From NCBI RefSeq assembly GCF_002022505.1, contig NZ_CP019781.1, positions 496,001 through 560,000 of the forward strand: DNA of 64,000 nt, written 5' to 3'. Made by a program: the position numbers and the translations under genes. This document shows, piece by piece, positions 50,490 through 59,744 of this stretch. Under the pieces are notes generated by a model. That model searched no databases. It was not told the DNA's origin and was given only the letters and a program-made list of their open reading frames with translations. The stretch is from Bartonella sp. WD16.2 (GTDB lineage: Bacteria; Pseudomonadota; Alphaproteobacteria; Rhizobiales; Rhizobiaceae). Every line of letters begins with the position of its first letter. Position 1 is the stretch's first letter.

Positions 50490-50519
50490 AAGGGCATCAC
50501 GTGACAAGGTGGTGCCCTT
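50490..50519 (+). other. strong hairpin between tsf and pyrH
   Basis: AAGGGCATCAC (50490-50500) pairs with GTGGTGCCCTT (50509-50519), eleven pairs with one G-T, around an 8-base loop. No T run follows, so it is not a standard intrinsic terminator. It lies 48 bases before pyrH and may be a processing site or a control element for pyrH. Confidence 0.55.
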
Positions 50520-50567
50520 AGTGTATCGAAAGTAGAGAAAATAAATGTGCTCTTTAGGAGATCATGG

Positions 50568-51287
50568 ATGACGTTAGCTTTTCGATATAAACGTATTCTA
50601 TTAAAAGTGTCTGGTGAAGCACTTATGGGGGGGCAAAGTTTTGGAATTGATGTATCAGTTGCGGATCGTATTGCTTCCGATATTGCTGAAGTACGGGCAA
50701 TGGGTGTGGAAGTCGCTATTGTTATAGGTGGTGGTAATATTTTTCGTGGGGTTGCTGTTGCTTCGCGGGGTGGGGATCGTGTAACTGGAGACCATATGGG
50801 AATGCTTGCTACAGCTATTAATTCTTTAGCTTTACGTACATCATTAACGAAATTGGGGGTCGAAACGGTTGTACTGTCTGCGATTGCGATGCCGCAAATT
50901 TGTGAAAGTTTTTCGCAGCGTAAGGCAATAAGCTATATGAATCAGGGGAAAGTCGTTATTTTTGCTGGTGGTACAGGTAATCCATTTTTTACTACTGATT
51001 CTGCTGCTACTTTGCGCGCGGCAGAAATTGGGGCAGATGTCTTATTGAAAGGAACGCAAGTGGATGGCATTTATGCTGCTGATCCAAAGATAGATCCTAC
51101 GGCTAAGCGTTTTGATCAATTAACATACGTTGAAATTTTACAATGGGGATTGTCTGTTATGGATACGACAGCGGTAACTTTAGCGCGTGAAAATAATGTA
51201 CCGATTATTGTTTATTCTATTCATGAAGAAGGTGGTTTGGTTAAGGTATTGAATGGAACGGGTCGATTTACAATAGTATCGGAATAA
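50568..51287 (+). CDS. pyrH: UMP kinase
   Basis: PyrH makes UDP from UMP and is a hexamer inhibited by UTP. From ATG 50568, after TAGGAG, the product has 239 residues: YKRILLKVSGEALMGGQSFG at the start, GGGNIFRG, GDHMGMLAT and AGGTGNPFFTTDSAATLRA. A TTG-type start at 50547 would add seven residues without support. The length is normal. Confidence 0.97.
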   Translation: MTLAFRYKRILLKVSGEALMGGQSFGIDVSVADRIASDIAEVRAMGVEVAIVIGGGNIFRGVAVASRGGDRVTGDHMGMLATAINSLALRTSLTKLGVETVVLSAIAMPQICESFSQRKAISYMNQGKVVIFAGGTGNPFFTTDSAATLRAAEIGADVLLKGTQVDGIYAADPKIDPTAKRFDQLTYVEILQWGLSVMDTTAVTLARENNVPIIVYSIHEEGGLVKVLNGTGRFTIVSE

Positions 51288-51323
51288 AATAATTTTCAGG
51301 GCGTAATTAAAGGAGATAGAAAT

Positions 51324-51884
51324 ATGAATGTTACATCGATGATGGATGATCTGAAGCGTCGCATGGATGGTGCAGTTTCAGCTTTTAAACACGAATTGAG
51401 CGGTTTGCGAACTGGGCGAGCTTCAGCTAGTTTATTGGAGCCATTAACAGTTGAAGCTTATGGTTCTACTGTACCTATACAACAGGTTGCCAATATTTCT
51501 GTTCCAGAGCCACGTATGCTTTCAGTTTCTGTATGGGATAAAACGATGGTAGGGGCTGTGGAGCGCGCTATTCGCGATTCTGGCTTTGGTTTCAATCCCA
51601 TTACAGATGGTGTGAATTTGCGTATTCCTATACCTGAATTAAATGAAGAACGCCGTAAGGAGCTAGTAAAAATTGCACATCAATATGCAGAACAAGCTCG
51701 TGTTGCCACTCGTCATATTCGTCGTGACGGTATGGATAATTTGAAAAAATTAGAAAAGGAAGGTGAAATTAGCCAAGATGAATCCCGTAATTTATCTGAA
51801 AAAGTTCAAAAACTTACAGATGAAACCATTACAGATATCGATAAGATTTTGAGTGTGAAAGAAACAGATATTATGCAAGTTTAA
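51324..51884 (+). CDS. frr: ribosome recycling factor
   Basis: This 186-residue tRNA-mimic splits post-termination ribosomes with EF-G. Conserved parts are [53 protein letters not shown] and [23 protein letters not shown] in segments. AAAGGAG precedes ATG 51324. In relatives uppS starts soon after it; here only its remains do. Confidence 0.98.
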   Translation: MNVTSMMDDLKRRMDGAVSAFKHELSGLRTGRASASLLEPLTVEAYGSTVPIQQVANISVPEPRMLSVSVWDKTMVGAVERAIRDSGFGFNPITDGVNLRIPIPELNEERRKELVKIAHQYAEQARVATRHIRRDGMDNLKKLEKEGEISQDESRNLSEKVQKLTDETITDIDKILSVKETDIMQV

Positions 51885-51926
51885 TTTATTTTTGTTTAAA
51901 AAATAATGTTATATTTGTATTATACT

Positions 51927-52579
51927 GTCATTATTGTGAATGGAAAAGGATTGATGGGCACGTATAACAATTAACTTTGATAACAAAACATCAAAAATAG
52001 ACGTTCTTTATTGTATTGTATGCCATGCAAGAAGAGTGGGTTTGAAATCGTTGGTAGTTTTTGTGTTTTTATCTGAAAATTAACTAAGGCGATTTTTTGC
52101 TAACTAAATTCTGAATGGGATTATTAAAGATTTTTATTAAGTATGATCTTATTGATCTGCATAATAAGAAATGTTCGTGCTTATATTGTGGGTAATCGAT
52201 TAAGTTTTTCGTAAGGTATTTTAGAAGTGCTTGTGAATACAGAGTATACAACACAAGATTAAAGATCTAAATCTTATCGTTACTTTTAAACGGGGAGTAC
52301 AATAAATGAGTTAAACACTCTGTTATCTCGTCTAGATTAGTTTCTGATGTTTTTCTATCTTCTGAGTAAGTACAGATGGTTTCGGCAGAAAAATGATCTG
52401 GATACGAAACAGATGTTGGGTCCTGATTAATTATTTGCAAAAGTAGTGAATAGCAATTTTCTAATTTTTTGTATCAGGCAGTACGTTCTGAATTGTATTT
52501 TTATTTTTAGTTTTGTTTTAATAAACAAACTTTTGAGGCGACTGTAACTTAAGATTATTAGTTTCGTGGGCACTACTTT
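51927..52579 (+). pseudogene. uppS: decayed uppS (undecaprenyl diphosphate synthase) fossil
   Basis: The 820 bases between frr and cdsA have no intact frame, but conserved UppS motifs occur in the right order in different frames. VIIVNGKGLMG (51927-51959) matches AIIMDGNGRWA. LVVFVFLSEN-stop (52051-52083) matches LTLFAFSSENW, with TGG become TAA. YDLIDLHNK (52142-52168) and NVRAYIVGNR (52170-52199) match the DLxxLHxNNVRVRIIGxR block. LIICKSSE (52427-52450) matches LIIRTSGE. LYQAVRSELYF (52469-52501) matches LWQAAYxELVF. FEATVT-stop-DY (52532-52558) matches the C-terminal helix. Multiple stops and frame changes show genuine long-term decay. frr-uppS-cdsA is the standard rhizobial order. Confidence 0.85.
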
Positions 52580-52704
52580 TAAATAATTTGTAATCAGTGT
52601 CGGTAAAACTTAAAAAAATATGAATATATACATATCGCATGGGTAGAATTTTTGCTCATGTTGGTTTTTGTTTTATACCTTTTTTGGATTCTTTGGAGAT
52701 CGTT

Positions 52705-53519
52705 TTGTCTAATCTTGTTTCTCGTATTCTGACAGCTTTTGTTTTTGGCACTATTGCTTTGTGCTTAACATGGTTTGGAGGGGCGGTATTTTTTTATTTG
52801 TGTGGGGAATTGGAGGCTTCATTCTTTATGAATGGGTTAATATTACTGAAGAAAAATGGAGCACTTCACAAAAAATATTAGCCGGTTTTTTTTATTTGGT
52901 TTTTGGTTTATTTTTAATTTTAAGTGCACCTGCTTTATTGATTTTTGGCGTTTTGGTAGTTTTTGCAGCGCTGTTAAGTATTGGATCTCTTAAGAGTATT
53001 TGTTGGGTTTTTTGTGGTTTTTTGTATGCATCTGTTCCTGTGGTGGCTCTATCCTTTTTACGAGGTTATGAAGCATTAGGATTTTGGGTAGTTATTTTTT
53101 TATTTGTGGTCGTATGGGGAACAGATATTATTGCGTATTTTGGAGGTCGTGCGTTTCGTGGTCCGAAATTAGCGTCGCGGTTTTCACCTAATAAAACATG
53201 GTCAGGAGCGGTTAGTGGTACGCTTGCCGGAATTTTGGGGGGTATATTAGTTGCTTTTTGGGCCTTTGACAAAAGCCCAATAATTTTTTTTATACCATTA
53301 CTTGCTTTAATTTTATCAATTGTTTCACAAATAAGTGATTTAGGGCAATCATGGCTGAAAAGGCGATTTTCTATTAAAGACTCTAGTTCTTTATTACCTG
53401 GACATGGTGGATTTATGGATCGTATGGATGGTTTAGTTGGTGCCGCTTTTTTTCTGTATATCATTGGTTCATTTATGTCTGGTATGAACACACCTTTTAA
53501 TTTCTTTTGTATAATTTAA
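52705..53519 (+). pseudogene. cdsA: phosphatidate cytidylyltransferase CdsA, interrupted by a one-base frameshift
   Basis: CdsA makes CDP-diacylglycerol for all phospholipids. The N-terminus SNLVSRILTAFVFGTIALCL is in one frame, starting at TTG 52705 with GGAG 6 bases before. The frame is lost at T7 (52789-52795), and FVWGIGGFILYEWVNITEEK onward is in the next frame to 53519. One more T gives a continuous 271-residue protein. The CdsA signature SWLKRRFSIKDSSSLLPGHG and GGFMDRMDGL is intact, as are some eight membrane segments. An in-frame start at 52761 would give a 252-residue protein lacking the proper first helix. The gene should be essential. Confidence 0.85.
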
Positions 53520-53535
53520 ATTGGGGGAGGGTATT

Positions 53536-54690
53536 TTGGAATTTTTTCATCATATTATATCTAGTGTAGGTGATTTGTTTTTAAGGGGGGTAGGTATTGT
53601 TTTCGTTATTGTAGTTATCATTTTTGTACATGAAATAGGACATTATCTTATTGGACGATGGTGCGGTATTAGGGTATCAATTTTTTCGCTTGGGTTTGGG
53701 CCACAAATATTCAGTTATACAGATAAACATGGCACACAGTGGCGTTTAGCACTTATTCTCTTGGGAGGATATGTGAAATTTGTAGGGGATAAAGATGGGA
53801 CAAGTGTGCTATCATCACAATCGTTTCCACAAGTACATGGTTCATTTGCGAGTGCTCATGCATGGAAAAGAGCAGCAACTGTTTTTGCAGGTCCCTTATT
53901 TAATATTCTTTTTAGTATTATTGTTTTAACATTTTTTTTCTTTTCTTATGGGCGCGTCGTTATTGAACCTATTGTTGGTTCATTGGTGGAAAATGCTCCC
54001 GCTATTCAAGCGGGTTTGGTATTAGGTGATCGTTTTATTGAAATGGATGGTCAGCGGGTTGAAAGTTTTGAAGATTTAATAACTTATGTGACTTTTCATA
54101 GTGAAGATCCCATAGAGTTTAAATTAGAACGTATGGGGCAGGTGTTTAAGACAGTTATTACACCAACGGTAACTGAAAGGGATGATGGATTTGGTAATCG
54201 GATCCGGGTTGGCATGATCGGTGTGGGAGCACCTATTGATCCAGTTAATCCTACGCGTTTGGATCAAGCTTATGAGAAACATATTCGTTATAATCTTTTG
54301 GGAGCAGTAAGAGAGGCATCAAAGCGCGCGGCATTTATTATTACTCAAACAGTTTTTTTTGTTAGTCGTTTAATGGAGGGGCGAGAAGATCGTTGCCAGT
54401 TAAGTGGCCCTTCTAAGACTGTTAAGATTGCTTGGCAGATTAGTGATTCAGGATTTATCTCTCTTTTGAATTTTGCAGCTTTTCTATCAATTGGCATTGG
54501 CCTAATTAACCTTTTTCCAATTCCTCCACTTGATGGTGGGCATTTATTATTTTATGTAATTGAGACTGTTGCCGGAAGGCAAGTGCCAATTAAAATTCAG
54601 GAAATTATTTTCCATATAGGTTTCTTTGTTGTTTTCCTGTTTATGATTTTTGCACTATTTAATGATTATTTTTGTTGGTTTGGTTATTAA
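53536..54690 (+). CDS. rseP: RIP metalloprotease RseP (site-2 protease family)
   Basis: RseP cleaves transmembrane anti-sigma factors and signal peptide remnants. The zinc motif HEIGH lies in IIFVHEIGHYLIGRWCG in the first membrane helix, a PDZ domain (IVGSLVENAPAIQAGLVLGDRF) follows, and the third zinc ligand lies in FPIPPLDGGHLLFY near the C-terminus. I favour TTG 53536, 4 bases after GGGAGGG, giving 384 residues; TTG 53521 is the alternative. It begins 16 bases after cdsA. Many alphaproteobacteria have dxr here; Brucella and Bartonella use the DRL enzyme instead, so its absence is expected. Confidence 0.94.
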   Translation: MEFFHHIISSVGDLFLRGVGIVFVIVVIIFVHEIGHYLIGRWCGIRVSIFSLGFGPQIFSYTDKHGTQWRLALILLGGYVKFVGDKDGTSVLSSQSFPQVHGSFASAHAWKRAATVFAGPLFNILFSIIVLTFFFFSYGRVVIEPIVGSLVENAPAIQAGLVLGDRFIEMDGQRVESFEDLITYVTFHSEDPIEFKLERMGQVFKTVITPTVTERDDGFGNRIRVGMIGVGAPIDPVNPTRLDQAYEKHIRYNLLGAVREASKRAAFIITQTVFFVSRLMEGREDRCQLSGPSKTVKIAWQISDSGFISLLNFAAFLSIGIGLINLFPIPPLDGGHLLFYVIETVAGRQVPIKIQEIIFHIGFFVVFLFMIFALFNDYFCWFGY

Positions 54691-54915
54691 TTATAGAAAA
54701 TGCTTTGTAAATTAGATAATGGTGAAAAAATGGAGATTAAAAGCTGTTTGCCATATCCATAGATTTACTATATCTGCGAAATATTATGGCATTATATGCT
54801 ATAGTCAGAAAAAAATAAATGGATGGAACATGAGAGTCTCGTTGAATAAAAAATTGTTTTATACATATTTTTTGAGATATCATGTTTAAAGAAAAAGATT
54901 AAGGTAAAGAAACTA

Positions 54916-57312
54916 ATGACTACAAATTCGAAACTTCTTAGCGCAGCATCTATGTTGGTGTTAGCTATAGTTTTAGTTGCTTCAACAGTAGCCGTTACGT
55001 CAATTTTGGTGGTTGAAAAAGCACAAGCATCTGTCATTCATTCTATTGAAGTTCATGGTAATAAATTTGTGGATGCTCAGATAATTCGGGATAACATACA
55101 AATTGTAATTGGAAGAAGTTTAGCGAGTGACGATATTGATGCTGCAGTGAAACGTCTTTTTGCGTTAGGTTTGTTCTATGATATTAAAATAAATCAGGTA
55201 GGCAATAAGCTGATTGTTACAGTTAAAGAATATGAAGTAGTTAATCAGGTATTGTTTCAAGGGAATAGAACACTCAAAGATTCTGATCTTAAACGTTTTA
55301 TTTCTTTGAAACCGAATGAAACTTTTAGTTCTGCTAAGCTTTCAGCTGATATAAGGATAATTCGGGAAGCTTATAGTACTGTTGGTCGAAAAAATGTTGC
55401 TGTCACAGCTCAGACTATTGATTTAGGGAAAGGGCGTGTGAATGTAGTTTTCAACGTTGTTGAAGGTCAGAAAACGAAAATTGCCGATATTACATTTGAA
55501 GGGAATAATGCATTTGCAACGCGCCGCTTACGCGATGTTATTTCAACAAGACCTTCAGGAATATTCTCATTATTGATGAGAGGTGATGTTTATAATGAAG
55601 AGCGTTTGGCTGCAGATGAAGAGGCATTACGTCGTTTTTATTATAATCGTGGTTATGCAGATTTTCGGATTGTTTCATCTAAAGTAGTTTTTGATGAAAA
55701 GAGTAATAGTTATAAAATTAATTTCGTTCTTGATGAAGGGGAACGTTATAAAATTGGTGATGTTCAGGTTGAAAGTGATATTGAGGGAATTAATACCCAA
55801 TTCATAAAAGAAGCACTTAAAACCCGTCCAGGTATTATTTATAGTGCAGCATATGTTGAAAAATCTGTTGCAATTATTAATAATAAAGTTGCTGATTCTG
55901 GGTATGCGTTTGCTAAAGTTGATCCACGAGGAAATCGTGATTTTACAAATCGTACAATCTCAATTGTTTATAATATTGAACAGGGGCCGCGGGTTTATGT
56001 TCAGCGAATTGAAATACGTGGTAATGAAAAAACTCGAGATTATGTTATTCGTCGTGAAATTGATTTAAATGAGGGGGATGCCTATAATCAAACATTAGTG
56101 CAACGGGCAAAGCGTCGACTAGAAAATTTAGGCTTTTTCAAAGCGGTTAATATTTCGATGGTTCCAACTGATGAATCTGATCAGGTTGTATTGATTGTAG
56201 ATGTCTTAGAGGTTCCGACAGGAGATCTTTCTTTCTCAGGTGGTTATACAACAGGGGGTAATACTCCAGGTATGTCTCTTGAGGTTTCTGTTACCGAGCG
56301 TAACCTTGGTGGACGTGGTCAATATGTTCGATTGAGTTTGGGCGCTGGACAAGAGAAGTCTCGTAATTATAATTTTTCGTTTGTTGAGCCTCATTTCTTA
56401 GGCTATCGTTTGTCTGCTGGTGTTGATATTTTCCGCAGTACTTATCGTGCTGATAATGCATACGATGTACGACAAACAGGGGGATCGCTCCGGTTTGGTG
56501 TATCAATTTTTGAACAATTATCTGCCAATTTAGGTTATTCTTATGTGCAGGAAGAATATGATTTTGGTAAAGGTTATGATTTAACTAATGATGATGTCAT
56601 AAGAGAATTATATGGAAAATATTCTGGTGCGATTGTTCAAGCTGCAAAACATAGCCCTTGGAGGCGCTCGTCCATTGTTTATGGTCTGACCTATAATTCT
56701 ATTGATGATATGAATAATCCGCATGATGGTTTATACATTCGTGCTACGCAGGAATATGCAGGGCTGGGTGGAAACGCTCAATTCTTAAAAACGACTGGTA
56801 AGGCAATGATGTACAAGACACTTTCTGATGAGATGGATCTTGTTAGTTTGCTTTCTGTTGGTAGTGGTTATATCCACGCAATAGGTAAAGATGGTGTCCG
56901 TATCTTTGATATGTTTAAAAGCGGTACTGATATGATTCGAGGGTTCAAATATAACGGAATTGGTCCTCGTCAGGTTTCTAATAGTGGTGAAGCATATTTC
57001 TTAGGTGGTAAAACATATATGAATGCAACTGCTGAATTACAGTTTCCTATACCTATTGTACCTGAAAGTTTAGGCTTTCGTGGTGCTGTATTTGCAGATG
57101 CTGCAACGCTCTATGGCCATAATTATAAACCTGTTCTTCAAAATGAAATGCCGGTTACAGATACAGGGAGTGCATGGCGTACGTCTGCGGGTGTTAGTTT
57201 GATGTGGGAATCTCCATTTGGTCCTCTTCGTGTTAATTATGCTTGGCCAATAACTCAGCAAAAAGGTGATCAAGTGCAGAAATTTGAGTTTGGTATTTCT
57301 ACTAAGTTCTAA
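54916..57312 (+). CDS. bamA: outer membrane protein assembly factor BamA
   Basis: BamA (798 residues) inserts beta-barrel proteins into the outer membrane. It has a long signal peptide (AASMLVLAIVLVASTVAVTS, cleavage after AQA near residue 37), five POTRA repeats (residues about 38-435, for example IHSIEVHGNKFVDAQIIRDN and YVQRIEIRGNEKTRDYVIRR), and a 16-strand barrel with the loop-6 motif IRGF. The last residue is Phe (FGISTKF), the outer membrane insertion signal. It lies between rseP and lpxD, the conserved order. Confidence 0.97.
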   Translation: MTTNSKLLSAASMLVLAIVLVASTVAVTSILVVEKAQASVIHSIEVHGNKFVDAQIIRDNIQIVIGRSLASDDIDAAVKRLFALGLFYDIKINQVGNKLIVTVKEYEVVNQVLFQGNRTLKDSDLKRFISLKPNETFSSAKLSADIRIIREAYSTVGRKNVAVTAQTIDLGKGRVNVVFNVVEGQKTKIADITFEGNNAFATRRLRDVISTRPSGIFSLLMRGDVYNEERLAADEEALRRFYYNRGYADFRIVSSKVVFDEKSNSYKINFVLDEGERYKIGDVQVESDIEGINTQFIKEALKTRPGIIYSAAYVEKSVAIINNKVADSGYAFAKVDPRGNRDFTNRTISIVYNIEQGPRVYVQRIEIRGNEKTRDYVIRREIDLNEGDAYNQTLVQRAKRRLENLGFFKAVNISMVPTDESDQVVLIVDVLEVPTGDLSFSGGYTTGGNTPGMSLEVSVTERNLGGRGQYVRLSLGAGQEKSRNYNFSFVEPHFLGYRLSAGVDIFRSTYRADNAYDVRQTGGSLRFGVSIFEQLSANLGYSYVQEEYDFGKGYDLTNDDVIRELYGKYSGAIVQAAKHSPWRRSSIVYGLTYNSIDDMNNPHDGLYIRATQEYAGLGGNAQFLKTTGKAMMYKTLSDEMDLVSLLSVGSGYIHAIGKDGVRIFDMFKSGTDMIRGFKYNGIGPRQVSNSGEAYFLGGKTYMNATAELQFPIPIVPESLGFRGAVFADAATLYGHNYKPVLQNEMPVTDTGSAWRTSAGVSLMWESPFGPLRVNYAWPITQQKGDQVQKFEFGISTKF

Positions 57313-57371
57313 TTTGAATTTTCTCTGGGAGGAGGGGAAATTTCAGTAAAAAATAAATAGGCTAGGAAAGA

Positions 57372-58427
57372 GTGTTTGTAGATGGCGGGTGCATTTTTTT
57401 TACGCCCTCTCGGCGGTTGACAGTCGCTGATGTTGCAGAGCTGACAGGTGCAAAACTTCTTAATCCAGAGTTTTCTAATACAGTTATAAATACCCTTTCT
57501 TCTATTGAAAGTGCTGAGGAAGGTTCTCTTGTTTTTATAGAGAATCAAAAATTTTCTGATACTTTATTAAGAAGTTCTGCAGTTGCTGTTTTTTGTACAA
57601 ATGATATTGCTTTTAAAATTCCTAAATCTATTGCAGTTTTGGTGACATCAACGCCGCAACGTGATTTTGCTCAGATTGGACGCATTTTATTTCCTGATTC
57701 TGTTAAGCCAGTACCTTGGTTTGGCAAAAAAGAAATTTCACCACATGCACATATTCATCCAAGTGCTAAACTTGAACATGATGTGTGTATTGAAGCGGGG
57801 GCTGTTATTGGTAAAAATGTTGAAATTGGTTCAGGTACACTTGTTTCATCAACTGCTGTTATTGGAGAAAATTGCTGTATTGGACGTGAATGTTATATTG
57901 CTCCTAAAGTTACAGTTCAATACTCTTTAATAGGTGATAGAGTTTATCTTTATCCTGGTGTTTGTGTTGGGCAGGATGGTTTTGGCTATGTTAATGGTGT
58001 TGCTGGAATTGAAAAAATTCCACATCTTGGTCGTGTGATCATTCAAGATGGTGTAGAAATTGGTGCAAATACGACGATTGATCGCGGAACACTCGAAGAT
58101 ACAATTATCGGTGAGGGAAGCAAAATCGATAATCTAGTACAAATTGCTCATAATGTAAAAATTGGTCGTTATTGCCTTATTGCTGCTCAATGTGGAATTG
58201 CTGGAAGTACATCTATAGGTGATATGTCTCGGCTTGGTGGAAGTGTTGGAGTCGCAGATCATATTGCGATAGGTGAATGTGTTCAAATTGCTGCTGGCAG
58301 TGGCGTTATGAATGATATTCCAGATGGTGAAAAATGGGGTGGCATTCCAGCACGACCATTTAAACAGTGGTTTCGTGAAGTGGCGGCACTGCGTAGTATT
58401 GGTAAAGTCAAAAGGGAGAAACGTTGA
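57372..58427 (+). CDS. lpxD: UDP-3-O-acylglucosamine N-acyltransferase LpxD, ambiguous N-terminus
   Basis: LpxD adds the second acyl chain in lipid A synthesis. It has an N-terminal uridine-binding domain ([18 protein letters not shown]), a left-handed beta-helix of hexapeptide repeats, the catalytic His in [10 protein letters not shown], and the C-terminal [14 protein letters not shown]. An open frame from GTG 57372 gives 351 residues beginning [15 protein letters not shown]. However ATG 57382 would give [14 protein letters not shown], the family-like start, if the T8 run (57394-57401) were T9. This is either a natural GTG start or another one-base homopolymer loss. The catalytic domain is intact either way. 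Confidence 0.9.
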   Translation: MFVDGGCIFFTPSRRLTVADVAELTGAKLLNPEFSNTVINTLSSIESAEEGSLVFIENQKFSDTLLRSSAVAVFCTNDIAFKIPKSIAVLVTSTPQRDFAQIGRILFPDSVKPVPWFGKKEISPHAHIHPSAKLEHDVCIEAGAVIGKNVEIGSGTLVSSTAVIGENCCIGRECYIAPKVTVQYSLIGDRVYLYPGVCVGQDGFGYVNGVAGIEKIPHLGRVIIQDGVEIGANTTIDRGTLEDTIIGEGSKIDNLVQIAHNVKIGRYCLIAAQCGIAGSTSIGDMSRLGGSVGVADHIAIGECVQIAAGSGVMNDIPDGEKWGGIPARPFKQWFREVAALRSIGKVKREKR

Positions 58428-58428
58428 T

Positions 58429-58908
58429 ATGATCAACACGGGAGAGATCAAAAGTCTAGAAACTGTAGATATTGATAAATTATTGTCAATACTACCGCAT
58501 CGTTATCCGTTTCTGTTGATTGATCGTATCATTGAAATTGATGGCGATCAAAAAGCTATTGGTATTAAAAATGTGACAATTAATGAACCCTATTTTATGG
58601 GGCATTTTCCTGAAAAACCAGTTATGCCTGGTGTGTTAATTTTAGAAGCTATGGCGCAGACAGCAGGAGCTATTTCACTTTTAAAATTAGATGATAAAAA
58701 AACAGGCTTAGTTTACCTTATGACTGTTGATAATGCAAAATTTCGTAAACCAGTTGTACCTGGTGATCAATTAAAGCTTCATGTTCAACTGTTAAAAAAG
58801 CGATCCGGTGTTAGACGTTTTTCATGTGTTGCAGAAGTAGAGGGTATTTGCGTTTCTGAAGCGGAAGTTTCTGCAATGATTGTCGAATCAGAGCAAACAG
58901 TGAAATAG
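58429..58908 (+). CDS. fabZ: 3-hydroxyacyl-[acyl-carrier-protein] dehydratase FabZ
   Basis: The 159-residue hot-dog fold enzyme dehydrates 3-hydroxyacyl-ACP. The start at ATG 58429, one base after the lpxD stop and behind AAAGGGAG, is clear. Motifs: [17 protein letters not shown] with the catalytic His, the Glu in [15 protein letters not shown], and [11 protein letters not shown]. It competes with LpxA and LpxD for 3-hydroxyacyl-ACP, which explains its place among the lpx genes. Confidence 0.96.
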   Translation: MINTGEIKSLETVDIDKLLSILPHRYPFLLIDRIIEIDGDQKAIGIKNVTINEPYFMGHFPEKPVMPGVLILEAMAQTAGAISLLKLDDKKTGLVYLMTVDNAKFRKPVVPGDQLKLHVQLLKKRSGVRRFSCVAEVEGICVSEAEVSAMIVESEQTVK

Positions 58909-58918
58909 GAATTTAAAA

Positions 58919-59742
58919 ATGTCTGGTACAAAAATTCATCCGACTGCCTTTGTAGAGGAGGGAGCACAGCTTGGTGAGAATGTGTTAATTGGACCATTTT
59001 GTCATATTGGTCCCAAAGCTGTTATCGGCGATGGATGCAATTTAATGAGTCACGTTGTAGTAATGGGAAAAACAACGTTGGGGGCCAATAGTAAAGTATT
59101 TCCACATGCAATTTTAGGTGCAGATCCACAAAATAATAAACATAAAGGTGGTGATACAACGCTTTCTATTGGTAGAAATTGCACGATTCGTGAAGGTGTA
59201 ACAATGCACAGGGGGTCCGATTCAAGTATAGGTACCACGATTGTTGGTAATGATTGTCAATTTTTGCTTATGCGCATGTTGCACATGATTGTCATGTAGG
59301 AAATTGTGTAACATTTGCAAATAATGCAATGATTGGTGGTCACGTTACAGTTGGCGATTATGTTATTATCGGTGGTGGTTCTGGTGTTCATCAATTTGTT
59401 CGTATTGGGCATCATGCATTTATTGGTGGTGTATCTGCATTGGTTGGTGATCTAATTCCCTATGGGATGGCTGTTGGCGTGCAAGCAAAATTTTCGGGGT
59501 TAAATATTATCGGTATGAAACGCGCTGGTTTTAAACGTAAAGAAATTCATACATTACGTCATGCAGTTAATATGCTTTTTGATCATTATAAACCGCTTAA
59601 AGAACGCGTAAATGATGTTTTTTCTTCTTATTCTACATTTCAATCTGTAGTTGATATAGTTAATTTTATTCAAGAAGGAGGAAAGCGCTTTTATTGTACA
59701 CCTCGATTTGAAAGTGATACAATGCGCTCAGATAAGAGTTAA
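58919..59742 (+). pseudogene. lpxA: acyl-ACP--UDP-N-acetylglucosamine O-acyltransferase LpxA, interrupted by a one-base frameshift
   Basis: LpxA does the first step of lipid A synthesis. The first frame (58919-59299) encodes hexapeptide repeats from IHPTAFVEEGAQLGENVLIG to VGNDCQF. At T5 (59261-59265) the frame shifts. The next frame continues AYAHVAHDCHVGNCVTFANN, with the catalytic His in AHVAHDC, through to 59742. One added T restores 274 residues. Nothing else is disturbed, and flanking fabZ and lpxI are intact. Because the whole lipid A pathway is otherwise kept, I suspect a sequence error rather than loss. Confidence 0.9.
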
Positions 59743-59744
59743 AA

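Noticed and set aside
52639..52704. ATG 52639 as the cdsA start
   Set aside because: The 22 extra residues are not family-like and no ribosome binding site precedes them; TTG 52705 has GGAG and matches the CdsA N-terminus.
54792..55037. Minus-strand 81-codon frame overlapping the bamA start
   Set aside because: It lies over the BamA signal peptide and has no ribosome binding site or recognisable motif.
43755..59742. Programmed ribosomal frameshifting as the cause of the broken frames
   Set aside because: The sites lack a consistent slippery heptamer with a downstream stem, differ in base (T, G) and length, and affect unrelated genes in which such frameshifting is not known.
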